Origin: an uncultured Blautia sp.
Lineage (GTDB): Bacteria; Bacillota; Clostridia; Lachnospirales; Lachnospiraceae
NCBI GenBank assembly: GCA_900539525.1
Contig: UQCM01000052.1
Span: 1-18,941, forward strand
Direction of reading: 5' to 3'
Length of the DNA stretch: 18,941 nt
Of this stretch, positions 7,931-15,286 are shown in pieces. The translations under genes and the position numbers were made by a program. The notes under the pieces were generated by a model, which searched no databases, was not told the DNA's origin, and was given only the letters and a program-made list of their open reading frames with translations. Numbering within the stretch: position 1 is the first letter of the stretch; every line of letters begins with the position of its first letter.

Positions 7931-8197
7931 TTACCTGCCACGGTTCCCTCCGTGACCGGCAGCACCTTCCTTCATCCGGCTCTTGTTCCGGTACATATTC
8001 TCATCAGCCCTGCTGAACAGCTGTTCCATCGTCTCATCATCCTTCTTTATGGCATATCCACAGGTGATCGACAGCGGTGTACTTCTGGCATTCCTTTCCA
8101 GGTGGCTGTAAAGCTTCCGGAACATAATAATGACCAGATAGATTTCAAAAATTTTCCCTGTCTTCTTTTCCCTATCAATTCTACTTTTCCCTATCAA
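7931..8197 (-). pseudogene. C-terminal remnant of a GGDEF domain
   Basis: Only the last part of this 88-codon frame is recognisable. LSITCGYAIKKDDETMEQLF followed by ADENMYRNKSRMK is the standard C-terminal end of diguanylate cyclase domains. The GGDEF signature and everything before it are missing; the upstream residues (GKIFEIYLVII) may be the eroded signature strand. The 5' part of the frame is a 19-bp tandem duplication (8166-8202), so translation from 8197 is doubtful; an ATG at 8125 is possible. It ends 38 bp before the TTG of the receiver fragment, and its promoter (8307-8335) still looks good. A catalytic role is excluded by the missing active site. Confidence 0.65.
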
Positions 8198-8202
8198 TTC
8201 TA
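8166..8202. repeat. Tandem repeat, two 18-bp copies
   Basis: TTTTCCCTATCAATTCTA occurs at 8166-8183 and 8185-8202, separated by one C. It lies where the truncated GGDEF gene should have had its 5' part, so it may mark the deletion scar or later slippage. Confidence 0.7.
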
Positions 8203-8306
8203 TCGAAAATATTGTTTTTATAGAGGAAATCTATAGGAATTATCTGTCTGAAACAAAATCACAATATTATGTATCCGTAAACCTTGTAATCATAGATATT
8301 ATTCCT

Positions 8307-8335
8307 ATTATAACAGTTATCTTTAAAAACGTCTA
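8307..8335 (-). promoter_or_regulatory. Sigma-A-type promoter of the remnant cyclic-di-GMP operon
   Basis: On the minus strand TAGACG is followed after 17 bp by TATAAT, and TGT before the -10 adds an extended -10 element. It points at the GGDEF remnant. No intact start codon with a ribosome binding site follows within about 100 bp. Confidence 0.5.
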
Positions 8336-8416
8336 CCATTTATTTTTTGTATATACAACTACGACATCACCTCACTACTGTTTACTCCGTGAGCAGCAAC
8401 ACGCTTCGCGATGCAC

Positions 8417-8443
8417 AGATATGATGCATACTGCATCATATCT
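8417..8443. repeat. Perfect 12-bp palindrome in the 8336-8600 noncoding stretch
   Basis: AGATATGATGCA and its exact complement flank a 3-bp centre. Looser complementary sequence continues outward (AGCAGC upstream, GCTGCT downstream), and TGTGA/TCACA pair at 8465-8491. The rest of 8198-8600 shows no credible gene. The layout suggests a dispersed palindromic element rather than a terminator, as no T run follows. Confidence 0.5.
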
Positions 8444-8600
8444 CGCTGCTGTCCTCGAGTTTTCTGTGACTTCCGCTTCGCTGCACTCACAAAACATCTC
8501 GAATCGACTTACAAACCACTATCTTTGTTATTTATTACATATAAGTCAATTCAGTATGTTTATTCCTTGTTTATTTTATACAATCTGTAGTAAAAATGAG

Positions 8601-8629
8601 TTGACGATATATGCACATGGATGTAATAT
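8601..8629 (+). promoter_or_regulatory. Sigma-A promoter of the transglutaminase/LRR gene
   Basis: TTGACG, 17 bp, TAATAT: near-consensus boxes at ideal spacing, about 100 bp before the start codon. This is one of the clearest promoters in the window. Confidence 0.7.
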
Positions 8630-8647
8630 GAAGGTGTAACCGTTCAG

Positions 8648-8676
8648 AACAGCAGACGGGGCTGTGATCTGCTGTT
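8648..8676 (+). other. Leader hairpin of the transglutaminase/LRR gene
   Basis: AACAGCAGA and TCTGCTGTT pair across an 11-nt loop in the untranslated leader, between the promoter and the GGGAGG ribosome binding site (8717-8722). Only four T follow. It could stabilise the mRNA or act in regulation. Confidence 0.4.
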
Positions 8677-8728
8677 TTGGACAGTAACGATACTGTAAAA
8701 AAAGACAGAAACATATGGGAGGTATTTT

Positions 8729-10633
8729 ATGAACAGAAAGCAGCACTTTATTTCTTTTCGTGCATCTTTTGTGTGTATGGTGTTTTTCCTGCTGACCGGC
8801 TTACTTCTGCCTTTCAAAACGGCCCATGCCCAGGAATATGCATCCACAAAAGAATGCGTGGAGCTCATATCCGGAATGGATCCTGAGCGATTCATTGCAC
8901 TGGATAACCTTAAGATCACAACCAGCCAGTTCCAGACCATACAGGAGTATGCAAGACAGCTGGTCAACGATAACATGACGGAAACGGAAAAGGTACAGAG
9001 AATCTATGAATGGGCCAGAGATTTTTCCTGGAAGGATACGATGAATTGCCCGACGCATGGTCTGGACCAGGATGATATACAGGAATATAATAACCCGTAT
9101 CATATGTTTAAATACAAACGCGGTGTCTGTCAGGGATATTCCCACCTCGTGCGTACCATGATGACCGCCATTGGCATTCCAAGTGTTGTCGTGAACGGTG
9201 AACTTCATGATCCTAACCTGGACTATCCGGCTCATGCCTGGAATCTTGTTTATTGTGATGGAAAATGGGGCTTTGTCGACGCTGCATGGCATAAACTGTT
9301 CCTGGGCGATAATGCATCATCAGGCTACAGCCTTTACGAAGCACTTATTATCGCATCCAGCTTAGAAACAGACGGTGAGTTTGACTATGGCTTTAATTAC
9401 GGTTTCGGAGTAGTAGGTTACAAAGGAAATGCAAAAGTAGTCACACTGCCGGAATCCTTCAATGGAAAAGAAGTTACCAGTGTGGATTTTCTTGCTTTTA
9501 CAGGTGACAACATTGAAAAGATCATCCTGCCAAAGACCATACGAAATGGTATCCTTAAGGATGAATACCACAACCCGACCCCGTTCGGCACGGATTCCCT
9601 GAAGGAGTACGTCGTAGATCCGGACAACCCTGCCTTTTCCAGCTACCATGGTATCCTGTGCGACAAGAATATCAGCCGCATCCTCCTGGTTCCAAAAAGC
9701 ATGGAAGAAGCAGAACTTCCGCCGCTGAAAGTACTGGATAAGGAAACCATGGCTTCTATGCCGAATCTTACCCGCCTGAAGATTGCTGACGGTACAGAAA
9801 GAGTCGAAGCCTTTGCATTTGATCTGTGTCAGTCCCTGCAGCATATCAGTATTCCTGCCAGCGTGACATATATTGATGAAAATGCTTTTTCCGACTGCGA
9901 TGTCACCACCATCTATGCCCCGGAAGGCAGCGCCGGTGCCACATACGCAAAGGCAAACAATCTGCAGTTGAAAGATCCCTCCCTGTATGGCGGCGGCAAT
10001 GAATCCGGTGAGAACCCGGTAGATCCGAATCCGATAGATCCGAACCCGGTAGATCCGAACCCGGTGGATCCGAACCCCGTGGATCCGAACCCCGTGGACC
10101 CGAACCCCGTGGACCCGAACCCCGTGGACCCGAACCCCGTGGATCCGAACCCCGTAGATCCGAACCCCGTAGATCCGGATCCGATTGTTCCGATTACACC
10201 GGTTGATCCGAGTCCGATTGATCCGGTCAAACCGGCGGATCCGAATCGTCCTGATAATAACAATAATACTCCGAAGCCTTCTCCGGGCTCCGATCTTCAG
10301 ACACCCGGTTCCTCGGACATTGATGTCATCACACCCGCGCCGACAACTCTGAAGAAAGTAACAGGAATCAGGATTTCCCGTAAGAAATCCGGAACCTACA
10401 ATATTTCCTGGAAAAAGGCTGCGAATGCTGACGGCTACCAGCTTTACCGCTATCAGAACGGAAAATGGAAAAAATATAAGACCATACGGAAGCAGAACCG
10501 TATCACATTGAAGCAGACTTCAAAGAAAACCGTGCAGTACAGGATACGCGCCTATAAAAAGACAGGCAAGACCTTCGTCTATGGCTCTTTCTCCAAAAAA
10601 TTTAAAATCACTGCCGGAAAGCAGACACGATAG
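8729..10633 (+). CDS. Secreted transglutaminase-like, leucine-rich-repeat protein with NPVDP repeats
   Basis: A 634-residue exported protein. A signal peptide (charged start, hydrophobic core, cleavage after AHA at residue 34) leads into a transglutaminase-like domain. Its triad is visible as Cys134 in RGVCQGYS, His169 in PAHAWNLV and Asp184 in FVDAAW. Residues of about 235-415 form BspA-type leucine-rich repeats (LTRLKIADGTERVEAFAF, LQHISIPASVTYIDENAF). Then come eleven 5-residue NPVDP-type repeats (about 429-483), a proline/asparagine-rich linker, and a C-terminal fibronectin-III-like domain (from about 544; GYQLYRYQNGKWKKYKTI). There is no LPXTG anchor or late membrane segment, so it is probably secreted or held non-covalently. 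Members of this group may act as proteases or cross-linking enzymes; the substrate is unknown. It is a single-gene unit with its own promoter, leader hairpin, GGGAGG site and terminator. Confidence 0.85.
   Translation: MNRKQHFISFRASFVCMVFFLLTGLLLPFKTAHAQEYASTKECVELISGMDPERFIALDNLKITTSQFQTIQEYARQLVNDNMTETEKVQRIYEWARDFSWKDTMNCPTHGLDQDDIQEYNNPYHMFKYKRGVCQGYSHLVRTMMTAIGIPSVVVNGELHDPNLDYPAHAWNLVYCDGKWGFVDAAWHKLFLGDNASSGYSLYEALIIASSLETDGEFDYGFNYGFGVVGYKGNAKVVTLPESFNGKEVTSVDFLAFTGDNIEKIILPKTIRNGILKDEYHNPTPFGTDSLKEYVVDPDNPAFSSYHGILCDKNISRILLVPKSMEEAELPPLKVLDKETMASMPNLTRLKIADGTERVEAFAFDLCQSLQHISIPASVTYIDENAFSDCDVTTIYAPEGSAGATYAKANNLQLKDPSLYGGGNESGENPVDPNPIDPNPVDPNPVDPNPVDPNPVDPNPVDPNPVDPNPVDPNPVDPNPVDPDPIVPITPVDPSPIDPVKPADPNRPDNNNNTPKPSPGSDLQTPGSSDIDVITPAPTTLKKVTGIRISRKKSGTYNISWKKAANADGYQLYRYQNGKWKKYKTIRKQNRITLKQTSKKTVQYRIRAYKKTGKTFVYGSFSKKFKITAGKQTR
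10013..10177. repeat. Eleven tandem 15-bp units encoding NPVDP/NPIDP
   Basis: Units have the form AACCCCGTGGATCCG with synonymous variation. Units 6, 7 and 8 are identical (GTGGACCCG endings), while the outer units differ, and unit 2 encodes NPIDP. Degenerate units continue to about 10240. The pattern suggests slippage expansion in the centre. Confidence 0.95.
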
Positions 10634-10656
10634 AGTAATCATTCAGCATATTAGAT

Positions 10657-10716
10657 ACCCCCTCTTTCATGATCCCGGATGCTATGGCATCTGGTCATGA
10701 GAGAGGGGTGTTTTTC
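10657..10716 (+). terminator. Intrinsic terminator of the transglutaminase/LRR gene
   Basis: A C-rich arm (ACCCCCTCTTTCATGA) pairs with TCATGAGAGAGGGG. A second stem, GATGC with GCATC, lies inside, and GTGTTTTTC follows. It starts 23 bp after the stop codon. Confidence 0.8.
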
Positions 10717-10745
10717 AATTTTCTGCTGTTAATCTGTGTGAAATA

Positions 10746-10754
10746 TGATATAAT
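10746..10754 (+). promoter_or_regulatory. Extended -10 promoter of the transporter gene
   Basis: TGATATAAT is a perfect TATAAT with the TGn extension. The -35 region is weak, as usual for extended -10 promoters. Transcription would start near 10761, about 115 bp before the chosen ATG. Confidence 0.55.
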
Positions 10755-10801
10755 AGTTTGACTGCCAAGTCATTTACAGCTATCAAATCCTGATTTTGTA
10801 A

Positions 10802-10814
10802 CTGTTCTGAACAG
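10802..10814. promoter_or_regulatory. 13-bp palindrome in the transporter leader
   Basis: CTGTTC, T, GAACAG is a perfect palindrome downstream of the promoter. The half GAACAGCAGA also occurs in the leader hairpin of the preceding gene (8647-8656). It is a possible operator; no regulator is assigned. Confidence 0.3.
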
Positions 10815-10875
10815 CAGATCAATGAAACTGTACTGTGCCGAATCGTTACCTGTTTCTAATGATAAGGAGCATATT

Positions 10876-12126
10876 ATGAACCCAAACAAACTTACCAAAC
10901 TGGAAAAACACTGGATTCTGTATGATGTGGGGAATTCTGCCTTCATTATGCTGGTATCCACCATTATTCCCATTTATTTTAATTATCTGGCCGGAAATGC
11001 CGGCATCTCAGAAGTGGACTATCTGGCATACTGGGGTTATGCCGCTTCCGTTTCCACCATTCTGGTGGCCATCATCGGACCGGTTCTTGGAACCCTTGCG
11101 GATACACAGAATTATAAGAAGCCGCTGTTTGCATTCTTTATGATAACAGGTGTCCTGGCGTGTGCGGCACTTTGCCTTCCCTCCTTCTGGCTCCTCTTCC
11201 TTGCCGTATTCGTGCTGGCAAAGGTGGGCTACAACGCCAGCCTGATCTTCTACGATTCCATGCTTGTGGACATTACGACTCCGGAGCGTATGGATATGGT
11301 CTCCTCCCATGGCTATGCATGGGGATACATCGGAAGCTGTATCCCTTTCATTCTCTCCCTGGTCTTTGTTCTCCTGTACGAGAAGCTGGGAATGACACTG
11401 CATACGGCTATGACGATCGCATTTCTGCTGAATGCAGTCTGGTGGTTTGTCATGACACTCCCTCTCCTGAAGCATTACCGGCAGATCCATTACACCGCCA
11501 GACCACAGAAGGCATTTATCAGCAGCTTCACACGGCTGGCTGATACACTGAAAGACATCCGCGGTCAGAAACACATCTTTTTGTATCTGCTCGCATTTTT
11601 CTTCTTTATCGATGGCGTCTATACGATCATTGAGATGGCTACAGCCTACGGAAGTTCACTGGGGCTCGACTCTCAGGGACTGCTGCTGGCACTTCTACTC
11701 ACGCAGCTGGTTGCCTTCCCGTTTGCGCTGCTGTTTTCCAGGCTGTCGAAGCAATATCCTACTGATCGGCTGATCAAGGTCTGCATCTTTGCATACATCT
11801 GCATCGCACTGTTTGCGATTCAGCTGGACAAGCAGTGGGAATTCTGGCTGCTGGCTGTATGTGTCGGTATGTTCCAGGGTGCCATCCAGGCACTGTCACG
11901 CTCCTACTTTGCAAAGATCATCCCGGCGGAAAAGTCAGGCGAGTATTTCGGTATTTATGATATCTTCGGAAAGGGAGCCGCTTTTATGGGAACATTTCTG
12001 GTGGGTATCGTGGCACAGCTCACCAACATCGCAAATGCAGGTGTGGCTATCCTATCCGTCATGTTCGTGATCGGTTTTCTTCTGTTCTGCAAGGCTGCAA
12101 AGCTGAATGCGAAGTATCAGAAATAG
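10876..12126 (+). CDS. MFS transporter of the UMF1/Atg22-like family
   Basis: A 416-residue polytopic membrane protein with about twelve hydrophobic segments. The N-terminal YDVGNSAFIMLVSTIIPIYF is the hallmark of the UMF1 family, whose yeast relative Atg22 exports amino acids from the vacuole. GTLADTQNYKKP is the loop between helices 2 and 3. SRSYFAKIIPAEKSGEYFGI and YDIFGKGAAFMGTFLVGIV are conserved C-half motifs. It probably moves small solutes at the cell membrane; the substrate is unknown. The frame is open from 10822, but the ATG at 10876 has AAGGAG six bases upstream and gives the family start. The gene stands alone between a terminator upstream and a palindrome-rich region downstream. 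Confidence 0.85.
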   Translation: MNPNKLTKLEKHWILYDVGNSAFIMLVSTIIPIYFNYLAGNAGISEVDYLAYWGYAASVSTILVAIIGPVLGTLADTQNYKKPLFAFFMITGVLACAALCLPSFWLLFLAVFVLAKVGYNASLIFYDSMLVDITTPERMDMVSSHGYAWGYIGSCIPFILSLVFVLLYEKLGMTLHTAMTIAFLLNAVWWFVMTLPLLKHYRQIHYTARPQKAFISSFTRLADTLKDIRGQKHIFLYLLAFFFFIDGVYTIIEMATAYGSSLGLDSQGLLLALLLTQLVAFPFALLFSRLSKQYPTDRLIKVCIFAYICIALFAIQLDKQWEFWLLAVCVGMFQGAIQALSRSYFAKIIPAEKSGEYFGIYDIFGKGAAFMGTFLVGIVAQLTNIANAGVAILSVMFVIGFLLFCKAAKLNAKYQK

Positions 12127-12132
12127 CATCAT

Positions 12133-12154
12133 GGGGTCAAATGCTTTTGACCCC
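12133..12154. repeat. Palindromic element, second copy
   Basis: GGGGTCAAA and TTTGACCCC flank a 4-bp centre, starting 7 bp after the transporter stop codon. CATCATG stands on both sides (12127-12133 and 12157-12163). The segment from TTGACCCC through AACATCAT is identical to the element before the ttcA-like gene. Confidence 0.75.
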
Positions 12155-12184
12155 AACATCATGTATTGAGCCAAGGGACAAATG

Positions 12185-12219
12185 GACATAAAATACATGC
12201 TTGCATGTATTTTTATGTC
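12185..12219. repeat. 16-bp stem palindrome
   Basis: GACATAAAATACATGC pairs with the segment 12203-12219, with one extra T as a bulge and a 2-nt centre. It is part of a cluster of inverted repeats filling 12127-12432, a region without a credible gene. Confidence 0.6.
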
Positions 12220-12287
12220 TATGGGTCCCGCAAAACATGAGCAAGTAGCCATTTTTCGAAGAAACATGAGCGGATTGCGAATGTTTT

Positions 12288-12325
12288 CGTCGATTTTGAG
12301 AGTGCGAAGCACGGAAAAATCGACG
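12288..12325. repeat. Inverted repeat with an inner stem
   Basis: CGTCGATTTT (12288-12297) pairs with AAAATCGACG (12316-12325), and GTGC/GCAC pair within it. Outer sequence (CCCGCAAAACATGAGC near 12226; GCTCATTTGTCGGG near 12330) is also partly complementary, which gives a large imperfect hairpin. Confidence 0.5.
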
Positions 12326-12377
12326 TAAGGCTCATTTGTCGGGCAACTCATGTATTTGCTGTATCACAATAAAGACA

Positions 12378-12432
12378 AAAAGGAACGGTTGCTGAACAGA
12401 CTATAAAGATCTGTTTAACAACCGTTCCTTTT
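12378..12432. terminator. Strong bidirectional terminator
   Basis: AAAAGGAACGGTTG (12378-12391) pairs with CAACCGTTCCTTTT (12419-12432), and AACAGA/TCTGTT (12395-12400 and 12410-12415) extend the stem inward. A/T tracts flank both arms, so it can end rightward transcription from the transporter and leftward transcription from the GlsB-like gene. The 130 bp that follow, up to the GlsB-like gene, hold nothing I recognise. Confidence 0.7.
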
Positions 12433-12562
12433 CTTACAACCGATTCCTGTTTGCTGTTCTTTCCAGCGTTTTCATTGCGGCTGCTTCATCTCAATACGCA
12501 TACCACTATCTGGTAACTGCCCTGGTATAACCCGCATTAAATCAAGATCCGAACGTATACGC

Positions 12563-12799
12563 CTACCTGGAAATCACTCTGGATAGCCAGATCAGAACAC
12601 AGGCACCTACCACGGAGACGATGATGTTTCCAATAAATCCATGTCCTGATATTCCGATAAGTCCCAGCAGGACACCCCCGATGATTCCTCCGACCAGACC
12701 GAGAAGCACATTTCTAAGAACAGAGCCTTCGCTGTTCATGATCTTTCCTGCCAGCCATCCGGCGATTCCTCCGACCAGCAGACTGATTATTAAACTCAT
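12563..12799 (-). CDS. GlsB/YeaQ/YmgE family membrane protein
   Basis: A 78-residue, glycine-rich small membrane protein with three hydrophobic segments. The family pattern is GGIAGWLAGKIM near residue 10, then VLLGLVGGIIGGVLLGLIG and a last helix IIVSVVGACVLIWL. GlsB proteins are envelope-associated and, in Gram-positives, tied to general and envelope stress; the biochemical role is not settled. GAGGTGAT precedes the ATG at good spacing. It lies 57 bp downstream of the XRE regulator gene in the same orientation, so the regulator may control or be cotranscribed with it. The terminator at 12378-12432 lies downstream. Confidence 0.85.
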   Translation of the reverse strand: MSLIISLLVGGIAGWLAGKIMNSEGSVLRNVLLGLVGGIIGGVLLGLIGISGHGFIGNIIVSVVGACVLIWLSRVISR

Positions 12800-12855
12800 G
12801 ATATCACCTCTTCTGTATTCTATCTGCGATTCACGCCTCTATTATACAGGATGTT

Positions 12856-13875
12856 TCATTTATTTTCCATTTCTTTTTTTGCATGGTTCTTTACGACCTG
12901 AACGACTGCTGCAAACAGAACACCTGCCACCGGCCAGATGACCCATGAGATGCTCCAGTTATCAAACACAAAGCTAATCAGCAGATAGACCGCTGTCACC
13001 GTACACCAGTACACTCCGGAAAACCAGCCGGTTTTCTTATTGAGCTTCTTATTTTCCAGTGTATAGTCACCGACCTGCAGGATCTTGTCATAATTGCCAT
13101 GAAGCATGCCGGCCCACACAAATAGATAGACAGCTCCGGCGATCATGACGAGAAGAAGTGCGGTACACAGGATACAGATCTGATCCGATGCACCTGCCCC
13201 TCCTGCGATCATCAGCGGGATCACAGAAACGATACATAAAGCGACACCTGTTGTGATACATTTACGGAATACCGGCTCAAATTCTGCTTTTTTCTTTTCC
13301 ATAACGCCTTTTACGCCATAGTCAAGGCTCAACTCATCAGTCTCGAAAAACTCATATTTGCTGATCTTCATTCCGTTACTGATCAGAATCCCCACACCTG
13401 CCGCACAGAGAAGGAGCAGAACTGCTACTCCGAATCCTCCTGCCGCCTGCTCACTCAGCATCGCCGCTCGCCGTCCATTTCCCGGAATCGCCAGACTCTG
13501 CAGTGCGATCAGGAATGCCGGACCCAGGATACAGAGAGCGACACCGACCGCCATCTTTCCCGCCACACCGGACACGGTTTCCACGAATTCAGAAGCCTCC
13601 TCCAGAGAAATCCTCCGTGATGCACCTTCCTTCTCCGCCTCACAGAAGGTATCTGCCTCTGCCGGCGTGCTTTCCTCGATCTCATCCTTTAACAGATAGT
13701 CTGTACTTACATCAAACAGTGCACTGAGCTTCAGGATATTGTCAAGATCCGGTATCGAGGTCCCGCTCTCCCATTTGGAAACGGACTGCCTCGAAATCCC
13801 CAGCTTCTCCGCCAGCTCCTCCTGGGACCAGCCATTTTTCTTACGCAGCTTCACAATTTTTTCCGATAAAATCAT
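12856..13875 (-). CDS. XRE-family regulator with a membrane-spanning C-terminal half
   Basis: A 339-residue protein. Residues of about 5-60 form a Cro/C1-type helix-turn-helix (LRKKNGWSQEELAEKLGIS, then RQSVSKWESGTSIPDLDNIL). A short acidic linker follows, and then about six hydrophobic segments spread over residues 115-330, for example AVLLLLCAAGVGILISNG and LLLVMIAGAVYLFVWAGM. This places a DNA-binding domain at the inner membrane face, as in other Firmicute membrane-bound XRE proteins; the signal is unknown. The frame is open to 13914, but the ATG at 13875 has AAAGGTGA six bases upstream and starts right at the family-like MILSEKIVKLR. It is followed by the GlsB-like gene. The 220 bp upstream hold short inverted repeats (CATCTT/AAGATG at 13960-13976). 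Confidence 0.85.
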   Translation of the reverse strand: MILSEKIVKLRKKNGWSQEELAEKLGISRQSVSKWESGTSIPDLDNILKLSALFDVSTDYLLKDEIEESTPAEADTFCEAEKEGASRRISLEEASEFVETVSGVAGKMAVGVALCILGPAFLIALQSLAIPGNGRRAAMLSEQAAGGFGVAVLLLLCAAGVGILISNGMKISKYEFFETDELSLDYGVKGVMEKKKAEFEPVFRKCITTGVALCIVSVIPLMIAGGAGASDQICILCTALLLVMIAGAVYLFVWAGMLHGNYDKILQVGDYTLENKKLNKKTGWFSGVYWCTVTAVYLLISFVFDNWSISWVIWPVAGVLFAAVVQVVKNHAKKEMENK

Positions 13876-14096
13876 ACATTTCACCTTTCCTCTCTCGAAA
13901 TTTTCAGGACTCACATAAAACTTTTTGTTTTACCCGCCACACTGTGGAATCAGATGTCTCATCTTCTTTTAAGATGACTGATACCGTTCTGTCTATGGGT
14001 TTACTATACCATTACATGGTCCAAAAATCCAGAAAGTGCACTTGGAAAGTGCGCAACGGGTGGTTGCATCCGGGGATTTTATGTCATCTGCAAAGC

Positions 14097-15125
14097 TCAG
14101 ATCTCTCCTTTCACGATCCGTTCGTTTACGGATAGTTTAAATTCATTGATCCGTTTATAGTCCGGCTCATCCGGAAGGGATGTATTTTTCTTCGCATATT
14201 CGAATCTTTTTTCGTATTCATTTAATATTTCATAGAAAGACGGCAGCGGCTGCCGGTTCTCATCCAGAAATTCACCATTTCGTATGCGCATGAGCAGATC
14301 ATGCTCTTCTGTGCGGCAGGTAATGATCTCCTCCTTTTCCAGAATGTCAATACACATCATATAAAGCCTTAGCAGGTGTGCCATATGCTTGCCCAGCTTG
14401 TTGTGACTGATGGCTTTCTCATTTCGTTTGCCGATCTTATTGTAGCTGCTCACGATCGCCTTCATTTCATTCCACATGCCTGCCCAGTCCCGCAATGGAT
14501 AGTGTTTCAGATCAATATCCATAAAGATCTCTGTCTCATATCCCTCCTGTACCGCCTTGTCAATGTAAAGCTTTACACTGCTGTCACTGTGAGGATAGTA
14601 TCTGTTTTTGAACTCATAACCGGCATTCTGTATGCTTTTCAGAATATAGGCTTCATTCTGTGCCTGACCCACCAGTCTTGCTGCCTTATTCTCCAACCTT
14701 CTCATCTGACTTACTGCATAGTTTCCGAAGGTGTGGATACAGATTCTGGAAAGAAACATCTTTCTGTTTTCCAGCAGTTCCCTTCCTGTGTCAGACAATA
14801 TCAGGTAGTGTTCCGGAAGGCATCCCAGCAGCTCGATCGTATTGGGATTACCCCTGGCCAGCAGCGTCAGTACCTTATTAAAAGAGTACACCGTCGTATC
14901 TGTCGGCTCATCCACTACCTGGCCAAAATCTGTGCCCAGCAGGATCTCCTCTTTAGCATTGTGCGCGATCCCCCTCACATCCAGATCTGACCCCTCCCGT
15001 TCCATACCATAGGCATGACTACCTCCCAGAGTCAGGAGAATGATCTTGTCCCCCAGCGCTTTCTCCTTCCTCAGGAAATCATACTCTTCTGTTGCCAGCT
15101 TCTTTTTGATCTGTTCCATGTTCAT
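14097..15125 (-). CDS. RlaP-like DNA polymerase beta superfamily nucleotidyltransferase
   Basis: A 342-residue soluble protein. The nucleotidyltransferase core is plain: GGSHAYGMEREGSDLDVRG has the GS helix, the conserved YG and the paired aspartates (SDLDV) that bind metal. A third acidic residue should be in the TDTTVYSFNK strand. This matches the RlaP/YcgL-type family (PF10127), linked by others to RNA repair because members often sit beside RNA ligases. The reaction is unproven. The frame runs to 15167, but ATG 15125 follows GGAGGTGA at ideal spacing. A hairpin precedes it (15146-15174). No RNA ligase is in the window, although a metallophosphoesterase remnant lies 3 kb upstream. A helical C-terminal half with NKLGKHMAHLLRLYMM completes the family layout. 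Confidence 0.8.
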   Translation of the reverse strand: MNMEQIKKKLATEEYDFLRKEKALGDKIILLTLGGSHAYGMEREGSDLDVRGIAHNAKEEILLGTDFGQVVDEPTDTTVYSFNKVLTLLARGNPNTIELLGCLPEHYLILSDTGRELLENRKMFLSRICIHTFGNYAVSQMRRLENKAARLVGQAQNEAYILKSIQNAGYEFKNRYYPHSDSSVKLYIDKAVQEGYETEIFMDIDLKHYPLRDWAGMWNEMKAIVSSYNKIGKRNEKAISHNKLGKHMAHLLRLYMMCIDILEKEEIITCRTEEHDLLMRIRNGEFLDENRQPLPSFYEILNEYEKRFEYAKKNTSLPDEPDYKRINEFKLSVNERIVKGEI

Positions 15126-15145
15126 CTGATTCACCTCCATTTGAA

Positions 15146-15174
15146 AGTCCATGTAAAAAAATATCACATGGACT
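15146..15174 (-). other. Leader hairpin of the nucleotidyltransferase gene
   Basis: AGTCCATGT and ACATGGACT form a perfect 9-bp stem with an 11-nt A/T loop, directly upstream of the GGAGGTGA ribosome binding site. It may influence translation. Confidence 0.4.
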
Positions 15175-15286
15175 ACTTCAACTACTATAAATTAGCACCA
15201 CGAGTTATCTTCTGTATCTATGGGAAAATCCTTTCTCTTCATTACTCGTAGCTTTGGAAAAACTCTCAGGTGCCTGTATTACCGGA

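Noticed and set aside
8421..8639. Plus-strand ORF of 72 codons before the transglutaminase gene
   Set aside because: It starts inside a perfect palindrome and runs through the promoter; its composition is not protein-like.
9913..10263. Minus-strand ORF encoding a GFGST repeat protein
   Set aside because: It is the antisense reading of the NPVDP repeat tract. It has no start context or promoter and ends with the repeat.
10802..10814. SOS (LexA) box near the transporter
   Set aside because: The Gram-positive SOS box is GAAC-4-GTTC; here the halves are reversed (GTTC then GAAC).
11008..11574. Minus-strand ORF of 188 codons
   Set aside because: It is antisense to the transporter and rich in His/Cys/Asp from reversed hydrophobic codons, a typical shadow.
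14376..14990. Plus-strand ORF of 204 codons
   Set aside because: It is antisense to the nucleotidyltransferase, with no family motif.
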